Positions 53,448 to 62,405 of a DNA stretch of 64,000 bases are shown in pieces. The stretch is from the NCBI RefSeq assembly GCF_022899355.1, contig NZ_JALJCK010000004.1, positions 248,001 to 312,000 of the forward strand. Direction: 5' to 3'. The notes under the pieces were generated by a model. It was not told the DNA's origin and searched no databases. It was given only the letters and a program-made list of their open reading frames with translations. The stretch is from Shinella yambaruensis. GTDB lineage: Bacteria; Pseudomonadota; Alphaproteobacteria; Rhizobiales; Rhizobiaceae. The translations under genes were made by a program, and so were the position numbers. How positions within the stretch are numbered: the stretch's first letter is position 1; each line of letters begins with the position of its first letter.

Positions 53448-53909
53448 CTAGCCGGGGGCCTTCAAACGCTTCTCTATCAGCATCTTCAGGAATTCGCGAA
53501 CCTCGCGGTAGGAGCTGAGAATCTGCTCGCGCGTGCCGGTCGCCACCGTCGGATCGGGCGTCGGCCAGTACATGACGTCGACGGCCATCGAACGGGTGAG
53601 CTCGAGCGCGGCATGATGCGCTTCCGGAGCGAGCGTCACGATGAGGTCGAAGTAATCGTCCTCCAGCTCGTCGAGCGAATGGGGCGCATGGCGGCCGAGC
53701 GACAGGCCCACCTCGCCGAGCACGGCATCGACGAAGGGGTCGCGCTCGCCGGGGCGCACGCCGGCGGAGGCGACATAGGTGCCGGGCAGCACGCTGCGGG
53801 CGATCGTCTCGGCCATCGGCGAGCGCACCGCATTCATGCGGCACATGAAGAGAATCGAACGAGGCGTTCGCGACCGGGCTTCCTGTGGTGCCGGGAAGAC
53901 GCCCTCCAT
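53448..53909 (-). CDS. Low molecular weight phosphatase / arsenate reductase-like protein
   Basis: This is a 153-residue protein of the LMW tyrosine phosphatase fold. The P-loop is C23RMNAVR29S, which keeps CX5R but differs from the usual CxGNxCRS. The acid loop WPTPDPT contains the aspartate. It lies between UPF0262 and infA in a conserved string, 4 bp after the UPF0262 gene. The actual substrate is unknown. Confidence 0.85.
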   Translation of the reverse strand: MEGVFPAPQEARSRTPRSILFMCRMNAVRSPMAETIARSVLPGTYVASAGVRPGERDPFVDAVLGEVGLSLGRHAPHSLDELEDDYFDLIVTLAPEAHHAALELTRSMAVDVMYWPTPDPTVATGTREQILSSYREVREFLKMLIEKRLKAPG

Positions 53910-53913
53910 CCGC

Positions 53914-54390
53914 TCACCCGCGCCAGTAGAGAACGCAGACGAGCGTGAAAAGCCGGCGGGCCGTGTCGAAGTCGAAGCGGATCTTCCCCGAGAGCCGGTC
54001 CATCAGCGTCTGCGAGCCCTCGTTGTGGATGCCGCGCCGGCCCATGTCGATCGCCTCGATCTGGCTGGGCGTTGCCGAGCGGATCGCCTGGTAGTAGCTC
54101 TCGCAGATCATGAAATAGTCCTTCACGATGCGCCGGAAGGGCGTCAGCGAGAGGATATGGGTGGCCACCTCCTCGCCCGCCTCGGTGCGGATGGCGAAGA
54201 CGAGTTTGCTATCGAGCAGCGAGAGGTTGAGGCGGTAGGGGCCGCCGGCATGGCCGATCGGCTCGAACGAGTTCTCCTCGATGAGGTCGAAGATGGCAAC
54301 GGCACGCTCGTGCTCCACATCCGGCGTGGCGCGGCCGATCGTGTCGTCCAGCACCACGTCGCAGAGGCGGAAGCTGCCCTTCTTGCCCAT
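53914..54390 (-). CDS. UPF0262 family protein
   Basis: This 158-residue cytoplasmic protein is a member of UPF0262, found only in alphaproteobacteria, behind hisD. Stretches such as [29 protein letters not shown] and [20 protein letters not shown] are conserved. The function is unknown. It starts 3 bp after the hisD stop. Confidence 0.93.
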   Translation of the reverse strand: MGKKGSFRLCDVVLDDTIGRATPDVEHERAVAIFDLIEENSFEPIGHAGGPYRLNLSLLDSKLVFAIRTEAGEEVATHILSLTPFRRIVKDYFMICESYYQAIRSATPSQIEAIDMGRRGIHNEGSQTLMDRLSGKIRFDFDTARRLFTLVCVLYWRG

Positions 54391-54393
54391 GCC

Positions 54394-55692
54394 CTATGTC
54401 TCCAGGTTGAGCCGGATGGCGACGGAACGGGCATGCGCGCCGAGCCCTTCGGCCTCGGCAAGCGTGATGGCCGCGGGGCCGAGGGCGCGGAGCTGGCCGG
54501 CATCGAGACGGAGGATCGAGGTGCGCTTCATGTAGTCGAGCACGGACAGGCCGGAGGAGAAGCGGGCGGAGCGCGCGGTCGGCAGCACATGGTTCGAGCC
54601 GCCGACATAGTCGCCGATGACCTCGGGCGTGTGGCGGCCGACGAAGATGGCGCCGGCATTGCGGATCTTCGGCATCAGCGCGTCGGGGTCAGCGGTGGCG
54701 ATCTCCAGATGCTCGGCGGCGATGCGGTTGGCGAGCGGCACGGCCTTCGCAAGGTCGGGCACGAGGATGACGGCACCGAAATCGCGCCAGCTGGCGGCGG
54801 CGGTCTCCGCGCGCTCCAGCGTCTTCAGCTGCCGTTCGACGGCGGCCTCGACGGCATCGGCGAGCACCAAGCTGTCGGTGACGAGGATCGACTGGGCGCC
54901 GACATCGTGCTCGGCCTGGGCGAGAAGGTCGGCGGCGAGCCAGTCCGGGTCGTTGTCGGCGTCGGCGATGACGAGCACTTCGGAGGGACCGGCGATCATG
55001 TCGATGCCGACCGTGCCGAAGACCTGGCGCTTGGCGGCGGCGACGAAGGCATTGCCGGGGCCGGTGATCTTGGCCACGGGCGCGATCGTCTGCGTGCCGT
55101 AGGCGAGGGCCGCGACGGCCTGCGCGCCGCCGATGCGGTAGATCTCGTCGACGCCGGCGATGCGCGCGGCGGCAAGCACGGCCGGGTTGATCTCGCCGTC
55201 CTTTGCCGGCACGACCATGACGAGGCGCGGCACGCCGGCGACCTTGGCCGGCACGGCGTTCATCAGCACGGAGCTCGGATAGCTCGCGGTGCCGCCCGGC
55301 ACGTAGAGGCCGACGGCGTCGATCGCCGTCCAGCGCGAGCCGAGGCCGACGCCGATGTCGTCCTCGTAGATGTCGTCCTTCGGCCGCTGGCGGGCATGGT
55401 GCTTTTCGATGCGCTGGGCGGCCAGTTCCAGTGCGGCGATGATCTTCGGATCGACCGCGTCATAGGCTGCCTCGATCTCCTCCAGCGAGACGCGCATGGA
55501 GGTGACGGCAAAGTCGAGGCCGTCGAATTTCCTCGAATAGTCGGCCAGCGCCGCGTCGCCGCGGGCGCGCACATCGTCGATGATCGCGCGCACGACGGCA
55601 TTGACGTCTTCGGAGACCTCGCGCTTGGTGGTCAGGAAGGCAGCGAACCGGCTTTCGAAATCACTGCTCTGGTAGTCAAGTCTGATCGCCAA
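54394..55692 (-). CDS. hisD: Histidinol dehydrogenase
   Basis: This 432-residue zinc enzyme performs the last two oxidations of histidine synthesis. It has VGLYVPGGTASYPSSVLMNA, GAQAVAALAYGT, ITGPGNAFV, AGPSEVLV and QAEHD (zinc/NAD contacts). I take the start as TTG at 55692 (LAIRLDYQSS), preceded by ACAGGACGG. It gives the usual length and avoids overlap with the DUF2948 gene. An ATG at 55776 (MGNQLEAPP) would add 28 residues and overlap that gene. Confidence 0.9.
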   Translation of the reverse strand: MAIRLDYQSSDFESRFAAFLTTKREVSEDVNAVVRAIIDDVRARGDAALADYSRKFDGLDFAVTSMRVSLEEIEAAYDAVDPKIIAALELAAQRIEKHHARQRPKDDIYEDDIGVGLGSRWTAIDAVGLYVPGGTASYPSSVLMNAVPAKVAGVPRLVMVVPAKDGEINPAVLAAARIAGVDEIYRIGGAQAVAALAYGTQTIAPVAKITGPGNAFVAAAKRQVFGTVGIDMIAGPSEVLVIADADNDPDWLAADLLAQAEHDVGAQSILVTDSLVLADAVEAAVERQLKTLERAETAAASWRDFGAVILVPDLAKAVPLANRIAAEHLEIATADPDALMPKIRNAGAIFVGRHTPEVIGDYVGGSNHVLPTARSARFSSGLSVLDYMKRTSILRLDAGQLRALGPAAITLAEAEGLGAHARSVAIRLNLET

Positions 55693-55736
55693 GTCGTCCG
55701 TCCTGTCGTCTTCCGGCCAAAGCGCCGGCAAATCCT

Positions 55737-56174
55737 TCAAACCGCCGGATGGCGGGGCTTCAAGCTGGTTTCCCATGCCCCGCCGGTATCTGCAAGCTGA
55801 ACTTCGACGCATTCCACATCGAGCGCGATGGAGGCGCTGCCGGAGAGCACGAGTTCCAGCGTGCCGTCCGGGCCTTCGCCCTTCCGGGAGAAATTCACGG
55901 CGAGCAGGGAGAAGACGGCGTCCTGGTCCTTGCGGTCGATGCCGAGCGAGCGGACGGTATTGACGCGCTTGAAGGCGACGACGGCGCGGCGGCGCTCGAA
56001 GGCCTTGCCGCGGCCGACCGCCTTTTCCCAGACGAAGCGGTTGACGATGACGGAAAAGACACCGTGGCGGGGGTCATAGGAAAGGCCGTCGGTCTTGAAG
56101 ACGGCGTCCTGCAGGTGGGCGGAAACGACGGAGAGGTCTTCCGTGTCGAGGGCGAGCAGTTTCAGGCTGTCCAT
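55737..56174 (-). CDS. DUF2948 family protein
   Basis: This is a 145-residue soluble protein, MDSLKLLALDTEDLSVVSAH and DPRHGVFSVIVNRFVWE, which is the DUF2948 pattern. It is an alphaproteobacterial family between murA and hisD with no known role. The start is at ATG 56174, with GGACG upstream. Confidence 0.9.
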   Translation of the reverse strand: MDSLKLLALDTEDLSVVSAHLQDAVFKTDGLSYDPRHGVFSVIVNRFVWEKAVGRGKAFERRRAVVAFKRVNTVRSLGIDRKDQDAVFSLLAVNFSRKGEGPDGTLELVLSGSASIALDVECVEVQLADTGGAWETSLKPRHPAV

Positions 56175-56333
56175 GGTGCGTCCTTCGGGGGCAAGCCGGC
56201 AAGGGAGCGGGAAGCGCCTTCGCAAGCGGCATTGCGGGAAAATGCTTGGGGACACCGCGGTTTGCGGCATCCGGTCTTTTCCACGAGATAGGACGGCGCG
56301 CGGCAGACTGCAACGCCCGCCGCGCAGGGAAGA

Positions 56334-57626
56334 TCAGTCGCTGACGCGTTCGACGACGGCGCCGCAGCGGGTGAGCTTCTCCTCGAGCCGCTCGAAGCCG
56401 CGGTCGAGGTGGTAGACGCGCGAGACCATGGTCTCGCCTTCGGCGGCAAGGCCGGCGATGACGAGCGAGACCGAGGCGCGCAGGTCCGTCGCCATGACCG
56501 GGGCGCCGCGCAGCCGCTCAACGCCTTCGATCTTGGCCGTCTGGCCGGAGAGCGAGATCTTCGCGCCGAGGCGGGCCAGCTCCTGCACATGCATGAAGCG
56601 GTTCTCGAAGATCGTCTCGGTGATGTGCGAAATGCCGCTCGACTTGGTCATCAGGCCCATGAACTGCGCCTGCAGGTCGGTCGGGAAGCCCGGGAAGGGG
56701 TCGGTGACGACGTCGACCGGCTTGATGCCGCCGCCATTGCGCACGATGCGGATGCCGCTTTCCGTCGAGGTGATCTCGGCGCCGGACCGGCGGATCGCTT
56801 CGAGCGCGGTGTCGAGCAATGCGGCATCGGTGCCTTCAAGCGTCACGTCGCCGCCCGTCATGGCGACGGCCATGGCATAGGTGCCGGTCTCGATGCGGTC
56901 GGGCAGCACGCGGTGGCGCGCGCCGGAAAGCTGGGTGACGCCCTCGACGGTGATCGTCGCGGTGCCGGCACCGGAGATCTTCGCACCCATGGCGTTGAGG
57001 CACTTGGCGAGGTCCTGCACCTCCGGCTCGCGGGCGGCATTGCCGATGACCGTCGTGCCCCTGGCGAGCGTCGCCGCCATCATCAGGACGTGCGTTGCGC
57101 CGACGGAGACCTTCGGGAAGGTGTAGCGCGCGCCGACGAGGCCGCCGTCCGGCGCCGTCGCCTCGATATAGCCGCCGTCGATCTCGATCTTCGCGCCGAG
57201 CGCGGCGAGCGCCTCGATGAAGAGGTCGACCGGGCGCGTGCCGATGGCGCAGCCGCCCGGCAGCGAGACGCGGGCCTTGCCTTCGCGGGCGAGCAGCGGG
57301 CCGATGACCCAGAAGGAGGCGCGCATCTTCGAGACGAGCTCGTAGGGCGCCGTCGTGTCGACGATGTTGCGCGAGGTGAAATGGATCGTGCGGGAATAGC
57401 CTTCGCCCTGGCGCTCGCGGCGGCCGTTGACGGAAATGTCGGCGCCGTGGTTGCCGAGGATGCGGATGAGCTGCTCGACATCGGCGAGGTGCGGCACGTT
57501 TTCCAGCGTCAGCGTGTCGTCGGTGAGGAGCGAGGCAATCATCAGCGGCAGCGCGGCATTCTTGGCGCCGGAAATCGGGATGGTGCCCTTAAGTTCGTTG
57601 CCGCCTACAATTCGGATACGATCCAT
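56334..57626 (-). CDS. murA: UDP-N-acetylglucosamine 1-carboxyvinyltransferase
   Basis: This 430-residue enzyme makes the first committed step of peptidoglycan synthesis by adding enolpyruvate from PEP. The catalytic Cys126 is in [14 protein letters not shown], so the enzyme should be fosfomycin-sensitive type. [12 protein letters not shown] and the late [11 protein letters not shown] block are typical. It is the first gene of the leftward string, followed by DUF2948 and hisD. Confidence 0.97.
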   Translation of the reverse strand: MDRIRIVGGNELKGTIPISGAKNAALPLMIASLLTDDTLTLENVPHLADVEQLIRILGNHGADISVNGRRERQGEGYSRTIHFTSRNIVDTTAPYELVSKMRASFWVIGPLLAREGKARVSLPGGCAIGTRPVDLFIEALAALGAKIEIDGGYIEATAPDGGLVGARYTFPKVSVGATHVLMMAATLARGTTVIGNAAREPEVQDLAKCLNAMGAKISGAGTATITVEGVTQLSGARHRVLPDRIETGTYAMAVAMTGGDVTLEGTDAALLDTALEAIRRSGAEITSTESGIRIVRNGGGIKPVDVVTDPFPGFPTDLQAQFMGLMTKSSGISHITETIFENRFMHVQELARLGAKISLSGQTAKIEGVERLRGAPVMATDLRASVSLVIAGLAAEGETMVSRVYHLDRGFERLEEKLTRCGAVVERVSD

Positions 57627-57794
57627 GTGCGATTACGGGCCGGGCCCGCCTTTCTCAAAGAATTTCGGCTTTCGGAGATGGCGGCCTCTTTAGAGCATCG
57701 CGATCGAAAAATGAAGACCGTGCCGGCCGCCCGCCCTTTTGCGCGCGCCGGTTGGAAAACCATCCCCGTCGTCTTCGGGTGAAGACATGCCCGA

Positions 57795-57995
57795 CTAACC
57801 GTCCGATTCGTCTTTTTTTGCGGCAGGACGTCCCCCCGGAAGTCCGGTCGTTTCATCCGCCGCGCCGGCCCGGCGGGCGCGCGCCTGCTGCTTTCGCCGC
57901 TGGAGATTGTCGCGCAGCGTCTTGGCCAGCCGCTCCGCGCGAATCTCCGCTTCGGTCCTGATCTTCCCGCTCTTCGTCTCGTCCTTGCCGCTCAT
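57795..57995 (-). CDS. Small basic conserved protein (66 aa)
   Basis: This 66-residue protein begins MSGKDETKSGKIRTEAEIRA and has the helical, basic segment LAKTLRDNLQRRKQQARARR, with an acidic tail. Proteins of this form occur beside murA in rhizobia. I recall it only as a hypothetical. Starting at ATG 57995 rather than 58019 drops a short unrelated extension. It might bind RNA or DNA; that is speculation. Confidence 0.7.
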   Translation of the reverse strand: MSGKDETKSGKIRTEAEIRAERLAKTLRDNLQRRKQQARARRAGAADETTGLPGGRPAAKKDESDG

Positions 57996-58144
57996 GCCCG
58001 TCCTCTTATCGAAATCCATCCCGGCAAAAAAGCACTGCCATCACCAGATTTGTTGCAACAATCGCAAAATCGCCGCTTGCACTGCCGGATGACCTATGGC
58101 AATAGGCCCTCGCTCACGCGGAACAGACCTTCGTTTCGCCGGAT

Positions 58145-58219
58145 GCTGCTATAGCTCAGGGGTAGAGCACTCCCTTGGTAAGGGAGAGGCCGAGAGTTCA
58201 AATCTCTCTAGCAGCACCA
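58145..58219 (+). tRNA. tRNA-Thr (GGT)
   Basis: The cloverleaf is readable: acceptor GCTGCTA with TAGCAGC, D-arm AGCTCAGGGGTAGAGC, anticodon stem CTCCC/GGGAG with loop TTGGTAA giving GGT, T-arm GAGAGTTCAAATCTCTC. CCA is encoded at 58217-58219. An AraC-type gene on the opposite strand ends inside its T-arm. Confidence 0.96.
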
Positions 58220-59217
58220 TTCTTCCTCGTTTTCTTTCCATTTTCCGCACCCGTTGCCGCCTTCCTGCGCGTCTGGCCGGGCGGTTCGCCGACGACGCGT
58301 TTGAAGGCGCGGGCGAAGGCGGCCTGGGAGCCGAAGCCGAGGCGGCGGGCGGCGGTGTCGATCGACAGCTTGTCGCGGCGGAACCATTGTTCGGCAAGAC
58401 GCATGCGCAGGGCAAGCACGTAGCGCTGCGGCGTCACGCCCGTCACCTCGACGAAGCGTTTTGCGAAGACCGAGCGGGAGCTGCCCATTTCCTCAGCCAT
58501 GTCGGCGAGCGTCCAGTTGCGGCCGGGCTCGCGGTGGAGGGCGGCGATGACGCGGCCGAGGCGCGGGTCGCGCAGCGCCTCGATCCAGCCGGTCGCATCG
58601 CCGCAACCGCATTCCACCCAGCCGCGCACGATGGAGGCGGCGACCACGTCGGCAAGGCGTGCGAGGATGCCGGCCGAGCCGACGCGCTCCTCCCCCATCT
58701 CCCGCTCCATCGCGTCGAGCAGCGGCATCAGCTCGGGCTGGCGTCCGATCAGCGCGCCGACCGACATGATCTGCGGCATGAGGCCGACGAGCGGATGCAG
58801 CGTGTCGAGCTCGAACTCCATGCGACCGGTGAAGATCAGCGTGTCGTTTTCCGGGTCCGCCGTCTTGATGCAGGCCTCCACCGCCGCCACATCGGCGCAG
58901 AGCGGCTTTCGCGTATAGCTCTCGTAGTCACGGATCTGGACATGCGGTCCGGTGACGATCTCGTGCACCTCGCCGCGTGGCAGCAGCACGGCATCGCCGC
59001 AGCAAAGTTCGCGCCCGGCCTCGCCCGGCGCGCGCAGCAGGACCTTGCCGCGGGCGACGAAATGGAAGCGGGCTTCCGGCCCCGCCGGAAAGCGGATGCC
59101 GAAGGGCGGGCTGAGCTGGAGCCGGCCGTAGCTCGCGCCGCGCAGGCGCATGCCCATCAGCAGTTCGCTGACGGGGTCGTGCAGGTTTTTTGCGGAGTCG
59201 GACGATCGATCAAACAT
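58198..59217 (-). CDS. AraC family transcriptional regulator
   Basis: This is a 339-residue regulator. The N-terminal part is a cupin-like ligand domain (FGIRFPAGPEARFHFVARG, CCGDAVLLPRG). The C-terminal AraC DNA-binding domain (about 230-325) contains NWTLADMAEEMGSSRSVFAK and DTAARRLGFGSQAAFARAFK. It is divergent from an MFS exporter with a 79-bp gap, its probable target. Its stop codon and last six codons lie within tRNA-Thr. Confidence 0.9.
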   Translation of the reverse strand: MFDRSSDSAKNLHDPVSELLMGMRLRGASYGRLQLSPPFGIRFPAGPEARFHFVARGKVLLRAPGEAGRELCCGDAVLLPRGEVHEIVTGPHVQIRDYESYTRKPLCADVAAVEACIKTADPENDTLIFTGRMEFELDTLHPLVGLMPQIMSVGALIGRQPELMPLLDAMEREMGEERVGSAGILARLADVVAASIVRGWVECGCGDATGWIEALRDPRLGRVIAALHREPGRNWTLADMAEEMGSSRSVFAKRFVEVTGVTPQRYVLALRMRLAEQWFRRDKLSIDTAARRLGFGSQAAFARAFKRVVGEPPGQTRRKAATGAENGKKTRKNGAAREI

Positions 59218-59296
59218 TGCGGATAAAATGACATTGTGCGTCTTGCATTTCAACCCACCTCTTGGAGCACGCACTGCAACAGGAAAGGGATGGCAG

Positions 59297-60487
59297 ATGA
59301 CGGATGCAACAATCGCGGCGCCGCAGAGCGAAGCGGATGCGCGGCCGGCCTGGGGGGCCGTGATATCGATGACGTTCGGCGTGTTCGGGCTGGTGGGCGC
59401 GGAATTCCTCCCCGCAAGCCTGCTGACGCCGATGGCGGCCGATCTTCGGATATCCGAGGGCATGGCCGGCCAGGCGGTGACGGCGACGGCGGCGGTCGCG
59501 CTGGCGACGAGCCTGCTGGTCACGGTGGTGACGCGCAGGATCGACCGGCGGCTCGTGCTGCTCGGCCTTTCGGTCCTTTTGATCTTTTCGAACCTCCTCG
59601 TGGCGATGGCGTCGAACCTCGCCATGCTTCTGGCCGGGCGGGTGCTGCTCGGCATGGCGCTCGGCGGCTTCTGGACGCTCTCGGCAGCGACCATGATGCG
59701 GCTGGTGCCGGAGGCCTATGTGCCGAAGGCCCTGTCGGTCATGTTCCTCGGCGTGTCGGCGGCCACGGTCTTCGCCGCGCCCGTCGGCAGCTATGTCGGC
59801 GATATCGTCGGCTGGCGGAACGTCTTTCTAGGCGCCGCCGTGCTTGGCGCGCTGGCGCTCGTCGTGCAGCTTGCGACGCTGCCCTCGCTTCCGCCGCGCG
59901 GCCATTCGCGCTTCGGCACGCTCTTCGAGGTGCTGATGCGGCCCGGCGTCGGTTTCGCGATGTTCGCGATCCTGCTCGTCTTCACCGGCCATTTCGCCTT
60001 CTTCACCTATATACGGCCGTTCCTTGAAACGGTGACGGGTCTCGGCGTCGAGGGCTTCTCGGCCGTCTTGCTCGGCTTCGGCATCGCCACCTTCTTCGGC
60101 AATTATCTCGGCGCCGTGCTGCTGGAACGTTCCATGCGCTTCACGCTGACGATCATGCCGGTGGTGATGGGCGCGCTCGCCCTCTCGCTCGCCCTCTTCG
60201 GCGGCAGCCTTGCCGGCGATGCGGCCATGGTCGCGCTCTGGGGTCTCGCCTTCGGCGCGGTGCCGGTCGCCTGGTCGACCTGGATCACCCGCGCCGTGCC
60301 GGACGAGGCCGAAAGCGCCGGCGGCCTCTTCGTCGCCGCCATCAATTTCGCCATCGCGACCGGTGCCGCCGCAGGCGGGGCCCTGTTCGATACAACCGGC
60401 GTGACGAGCGTCTTCGTCGCCAGCGGCGCCGTGCTGCTGCTGGCCGCACTCACCATCGTCTCGGCGGTGCGCACCCGGCCGGCCTGA
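59297..60487 (+). CDS. MFS transporter (NepI/sugar-efflux-like)
   Basis: This is a 396-residue major facilitator with 12 predicted membrane segments. FGLVGAEFLPASLLTPMAAD and LAGRVLLGMALGGFWTLSAA are characteristic of the DHA1-type exporters that include NepI and sugar-efflux proteins. ATG 59297 follows AGGAAAGGG. Probably controlled by the divergent AraC regulator. The substrate is unknown. Confidence 0.9.
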   Translation: MTDATIAAPQSEADARPAWGAVISMTFGVFGLVGAEFLPASLLTPMAADLRISEGMAGQAVTATAAVALATSLLVTVVTRRIDRRLVLLGLSVLLIFSNLLVAMASNLAMLLAGRVLLGMALGGFWTLSAATMMRLVPEAYVPKALSVMFLGVSAATVFAAPVGSYVGDIVGWRNVFLGAAVLGALALVVQLATLPSLPPRGHSRFGTLFEVLMRPGVGFAMFAILLVFTGHFAFFTYIRPFLETVTGLGVEGFSAVLLGFGIATFFGNYLGAVLLERSMRFTLTIMPVVMGALALSLALFGGSLAGDAAMVALWGLAFGAVPVAWSTWITRAVPDEAESAGGLFVAAINFAIATGAAAGGALFDTTGVTSVFVASGAVLLLAALTIVSAVRTRPA

Positions 60488-60495
60488 TCGCACGG

Positions 60496-60530
60496 GATGG
60501 CGGCGTTCCCGTCCGCCATCTCCCTATTTT
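60496..60530 (+). terminator. Terminator after the MFS gene
   Basis: GATGGCGG (60496-60503) pairs with CCGCCATC (60513-60520), followed by TCCCTATTTTCG. It begins 9 bp after the stop. Confidence 0.75.
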
Positions 60531-60621
60531 CGTTTGCGTGTGCCTGTCTTCACCCTGTTCCCCGTCATGCTTTTCGGTCTAGAACTCCAGTCGAGGATTC
60601 TTGGAGGAGCGGCGTGTGACG

Positions 60622-61773
60622 ATGACGGCAGGCGATTTTTCGCGGGGAACTTTTGTCGGGCGCGTCTGGCGGCCGGATGTGCAGGGGCCGGCAGTGGTGA
60701 TGCTGCGCGACGGCAAGCTGTGCGACATCACGTCCCGGGCCATCCCGACGATGCGGGACCTCCTGGAGACGGACGATCCGGCGGCTGTCGCCCGCGCGGC
60801 GCCCTGCGATCCGCTCGGCACGCTCGATGCCGTGCTGGAGGCCTCCGTCGAGGGCGCCGGCAATTTCTCCCGGCTGCACCTGCTCGCGCCGTGCGACCTC
60901 CAGGCCGTCAAGGCCTGCGGCGTCACCTTCGCCCGCTCGATGATCGAGCGCGTGATCGAGGAGAAGGCGGCGGGCAATCCGGCGCTGGCGGAGAAGGTGC
61001 GCGGCCGCGTCACCGCCATCATCGGCGACAGCCTGCGCGACCTGAAGGCGGGCTCGGAAGCGGCGGCCAAGGTCAAGGCGGCGCTGATCGAGGAAGGCGT
61101 CTGGTCGCAGTATCTGGAAGTCGGCATCGGGCCGGATGCCGAGGTCTTCACCAAGGCGCCGGTGCTGGCCGCCGTCGGCTGGGGCGCCTCGGTGGGGCTG
61201 CATCCGATCTCCAGGTGGAACAATCCGGAGCCGGAAATCGTGCTGGCGGTCGACAGCCAGGGCCGCGTCAAGGGCGCGACGCTCGGCAACGACGTGAACC
61301 TGCGCGATGTCGAGGGCCGCTCGGCGCTGCTGCTCGGCAAGGCCAAGGACAACAATGCCTCGGCGGCCATCGGGCCCTTCATCCGCCTCTTCGACGAGAC
61401 CTATGCGATCGACGACGTGCGCAAGGCCGATCTCGACCTCCTGATCGAGGGCGAGGACGGTTTCGTCCTGAAGGGCCGCAGCACGATGCGCGAGATCAGC
61501 CGCGATCCGCTCGACCTCGTCGCCCAGACGATCGGCAAGCACCATCAATATCCTGACGGCTTCCTGCTGTTCATGGGCACGCTCTTCGCGCCCGTCGAGG
61601 ACCGCGACACCCCCGGCCAGGGCTTTACCCACAAGACCGGCGACCGGGTGACGATCTCCAATGCCGAGCTGGGCGCCCTCACAAACACCGTGCGCCTTTC
61701 CACCGAATGCCCGCCCTGGACCTTCGGCATCACCGCGCTGATGCGCAACCTCTCCTCCCGCGGGCTCCTCTAG
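60622..61773 (+). CDS. Fumarylacetoacetate hydrolase family protein
   Basis: This is a 383-residue FAH-fold enzyme. GNDVNLRDVEGRSALLLGKA contains metal-binding acidic residues; PEPEIVLAV and FMGTLFAPVEDR are typical. Members of this long branch include 2-keto-3-deoxy sugar acid dehydratases (XylX/AraD1), an attractive alternative to a hydrolase. The start is at ATG 60622; a GTG at 60616 is better spaced from the GGAGGAG site and may be real. The Lrp gene follows directly. Confidence 0.83.
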   Translation: MTAGDFSRGTFVGRVWRPDVQGPAVVMLRDGKLCDITSRAIPTMRDLLETDDPAAVARAAPCDPLGTLDAVLEASVEGAGNFSRLHLLAPCDLQAVKACGVTFARSMIERVIEEKAAGNPALAEKVRGRVTAIIGDSLRDLKAGSEAAAKVKAALIEEGVWSQYLEVGIGPDAEVFTKAPVLAAVGWGASVGLHPISRWNNPEPEIVLAVDSQGRVKGATLGNDVNLRDVEGRSALLLGKAKDNNASAAIGPFIRLFDETYAIDDVRKADLDLLIEGEDGFVLKGRSTMREISRDPLDLVAQTIGKHHQYPDGFLLFMGTLFAPVEDRDTPGQGFTHKTGDRVTISNAELGALTNTVRLSTECPPWTFGITALMRNLSSRGLL

Positions 61774-61788
61774 ATGGGTGAAGGCGGC

Positions 61789-62241
61789 ATGGACGAGACG
61801 AGCCGCAAGATCCTGCGGCTGCTGCAGAGCGAACCGGAGCTGACGGTCGCCGAGATCGGCGAGCGCGTCGGCCTCAGCCATACGCCCTGCTGGCGGCGCA
61901 TCAAGGAGATGGAGCGGCAGGGCATCATCCGCGGCCGCATCGTCGCCGTCGATCCGAAGCGCGTTGGCTTCGAGGTGTCGGTCTTCTGCTTCGTGCGGCT
62001 GAAGCAGCACGACGAGGCGACGCTGCTGGAATTCGAGAAGGCGGTGAAGCACATGCCGGAGGTCGTGCAGTGCTATTCCATGACCGGCGACCATGACTAT
62101 GTGCTGCGCGTTCTGACAAGCAGCGTGCGCCAGTACGAAGAGATCCTGAAGAAGGCGCTGCTGCGCCTGCCGGGCGTCGGCTTCGTCAATTCCAGCTTCG
62201 CGCTCGACGAGCTGAAGAACACGCACCGCGTTCCGATCTGA
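61789..62241 (+). CDS. Lrp/AsnC family transcriptional regulator
   Basis: This is a 150-residue feast/famine regulator. The N-terminal helix-turn-helix (LTVAEIGERVGLSHTPCWRR) is followed by an RAM ligand domain. ATG 61789 is preferred because GAAGG precedes it and relatives begin MDETSRKIL; a start at 61774, right after the previous stop, is possible. It lies just upstream of the indolepyruvate oxidoreductase on the same strand, suggesting control by aromatic amino acids. Confidence 0.9.
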   Translation: MDETSRKILRLLQSEPELTVAEIGERVGLSHTPCWRRIKEMERQGIIRGRIVAVDPKRVGFEVSVFCFVRLKQHDEATLLEFEKAVKHMPEVVQCYSMTGDHDYVLRVLTSSVRQYEEILKKALLRLPGVGFVNSSFALDELKNTHRVPI

Positions 62242-62405
62242 CGCGAAATGAGGATGGCTTTGCGCCCAGTGGCCGCTTTTGCGGATGCCATCCCGAAACT
62301 GTGATTCGCCGTCGCGAAAATAGGGACCCGCTCCTCCCATTCCATGGGTAAGCTCCTACATATGGAGGATGGCTTTCACGGAGGAGGGCCATCGAGGAGG
62401 AGGTC

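Noticed and set aside
62242-62405. Possible Lrp binding palindrome before the oxidoreductase
   Set aside because: Only short imperfect repeats (for example CTCC/GGAG) were found, no better than chance.
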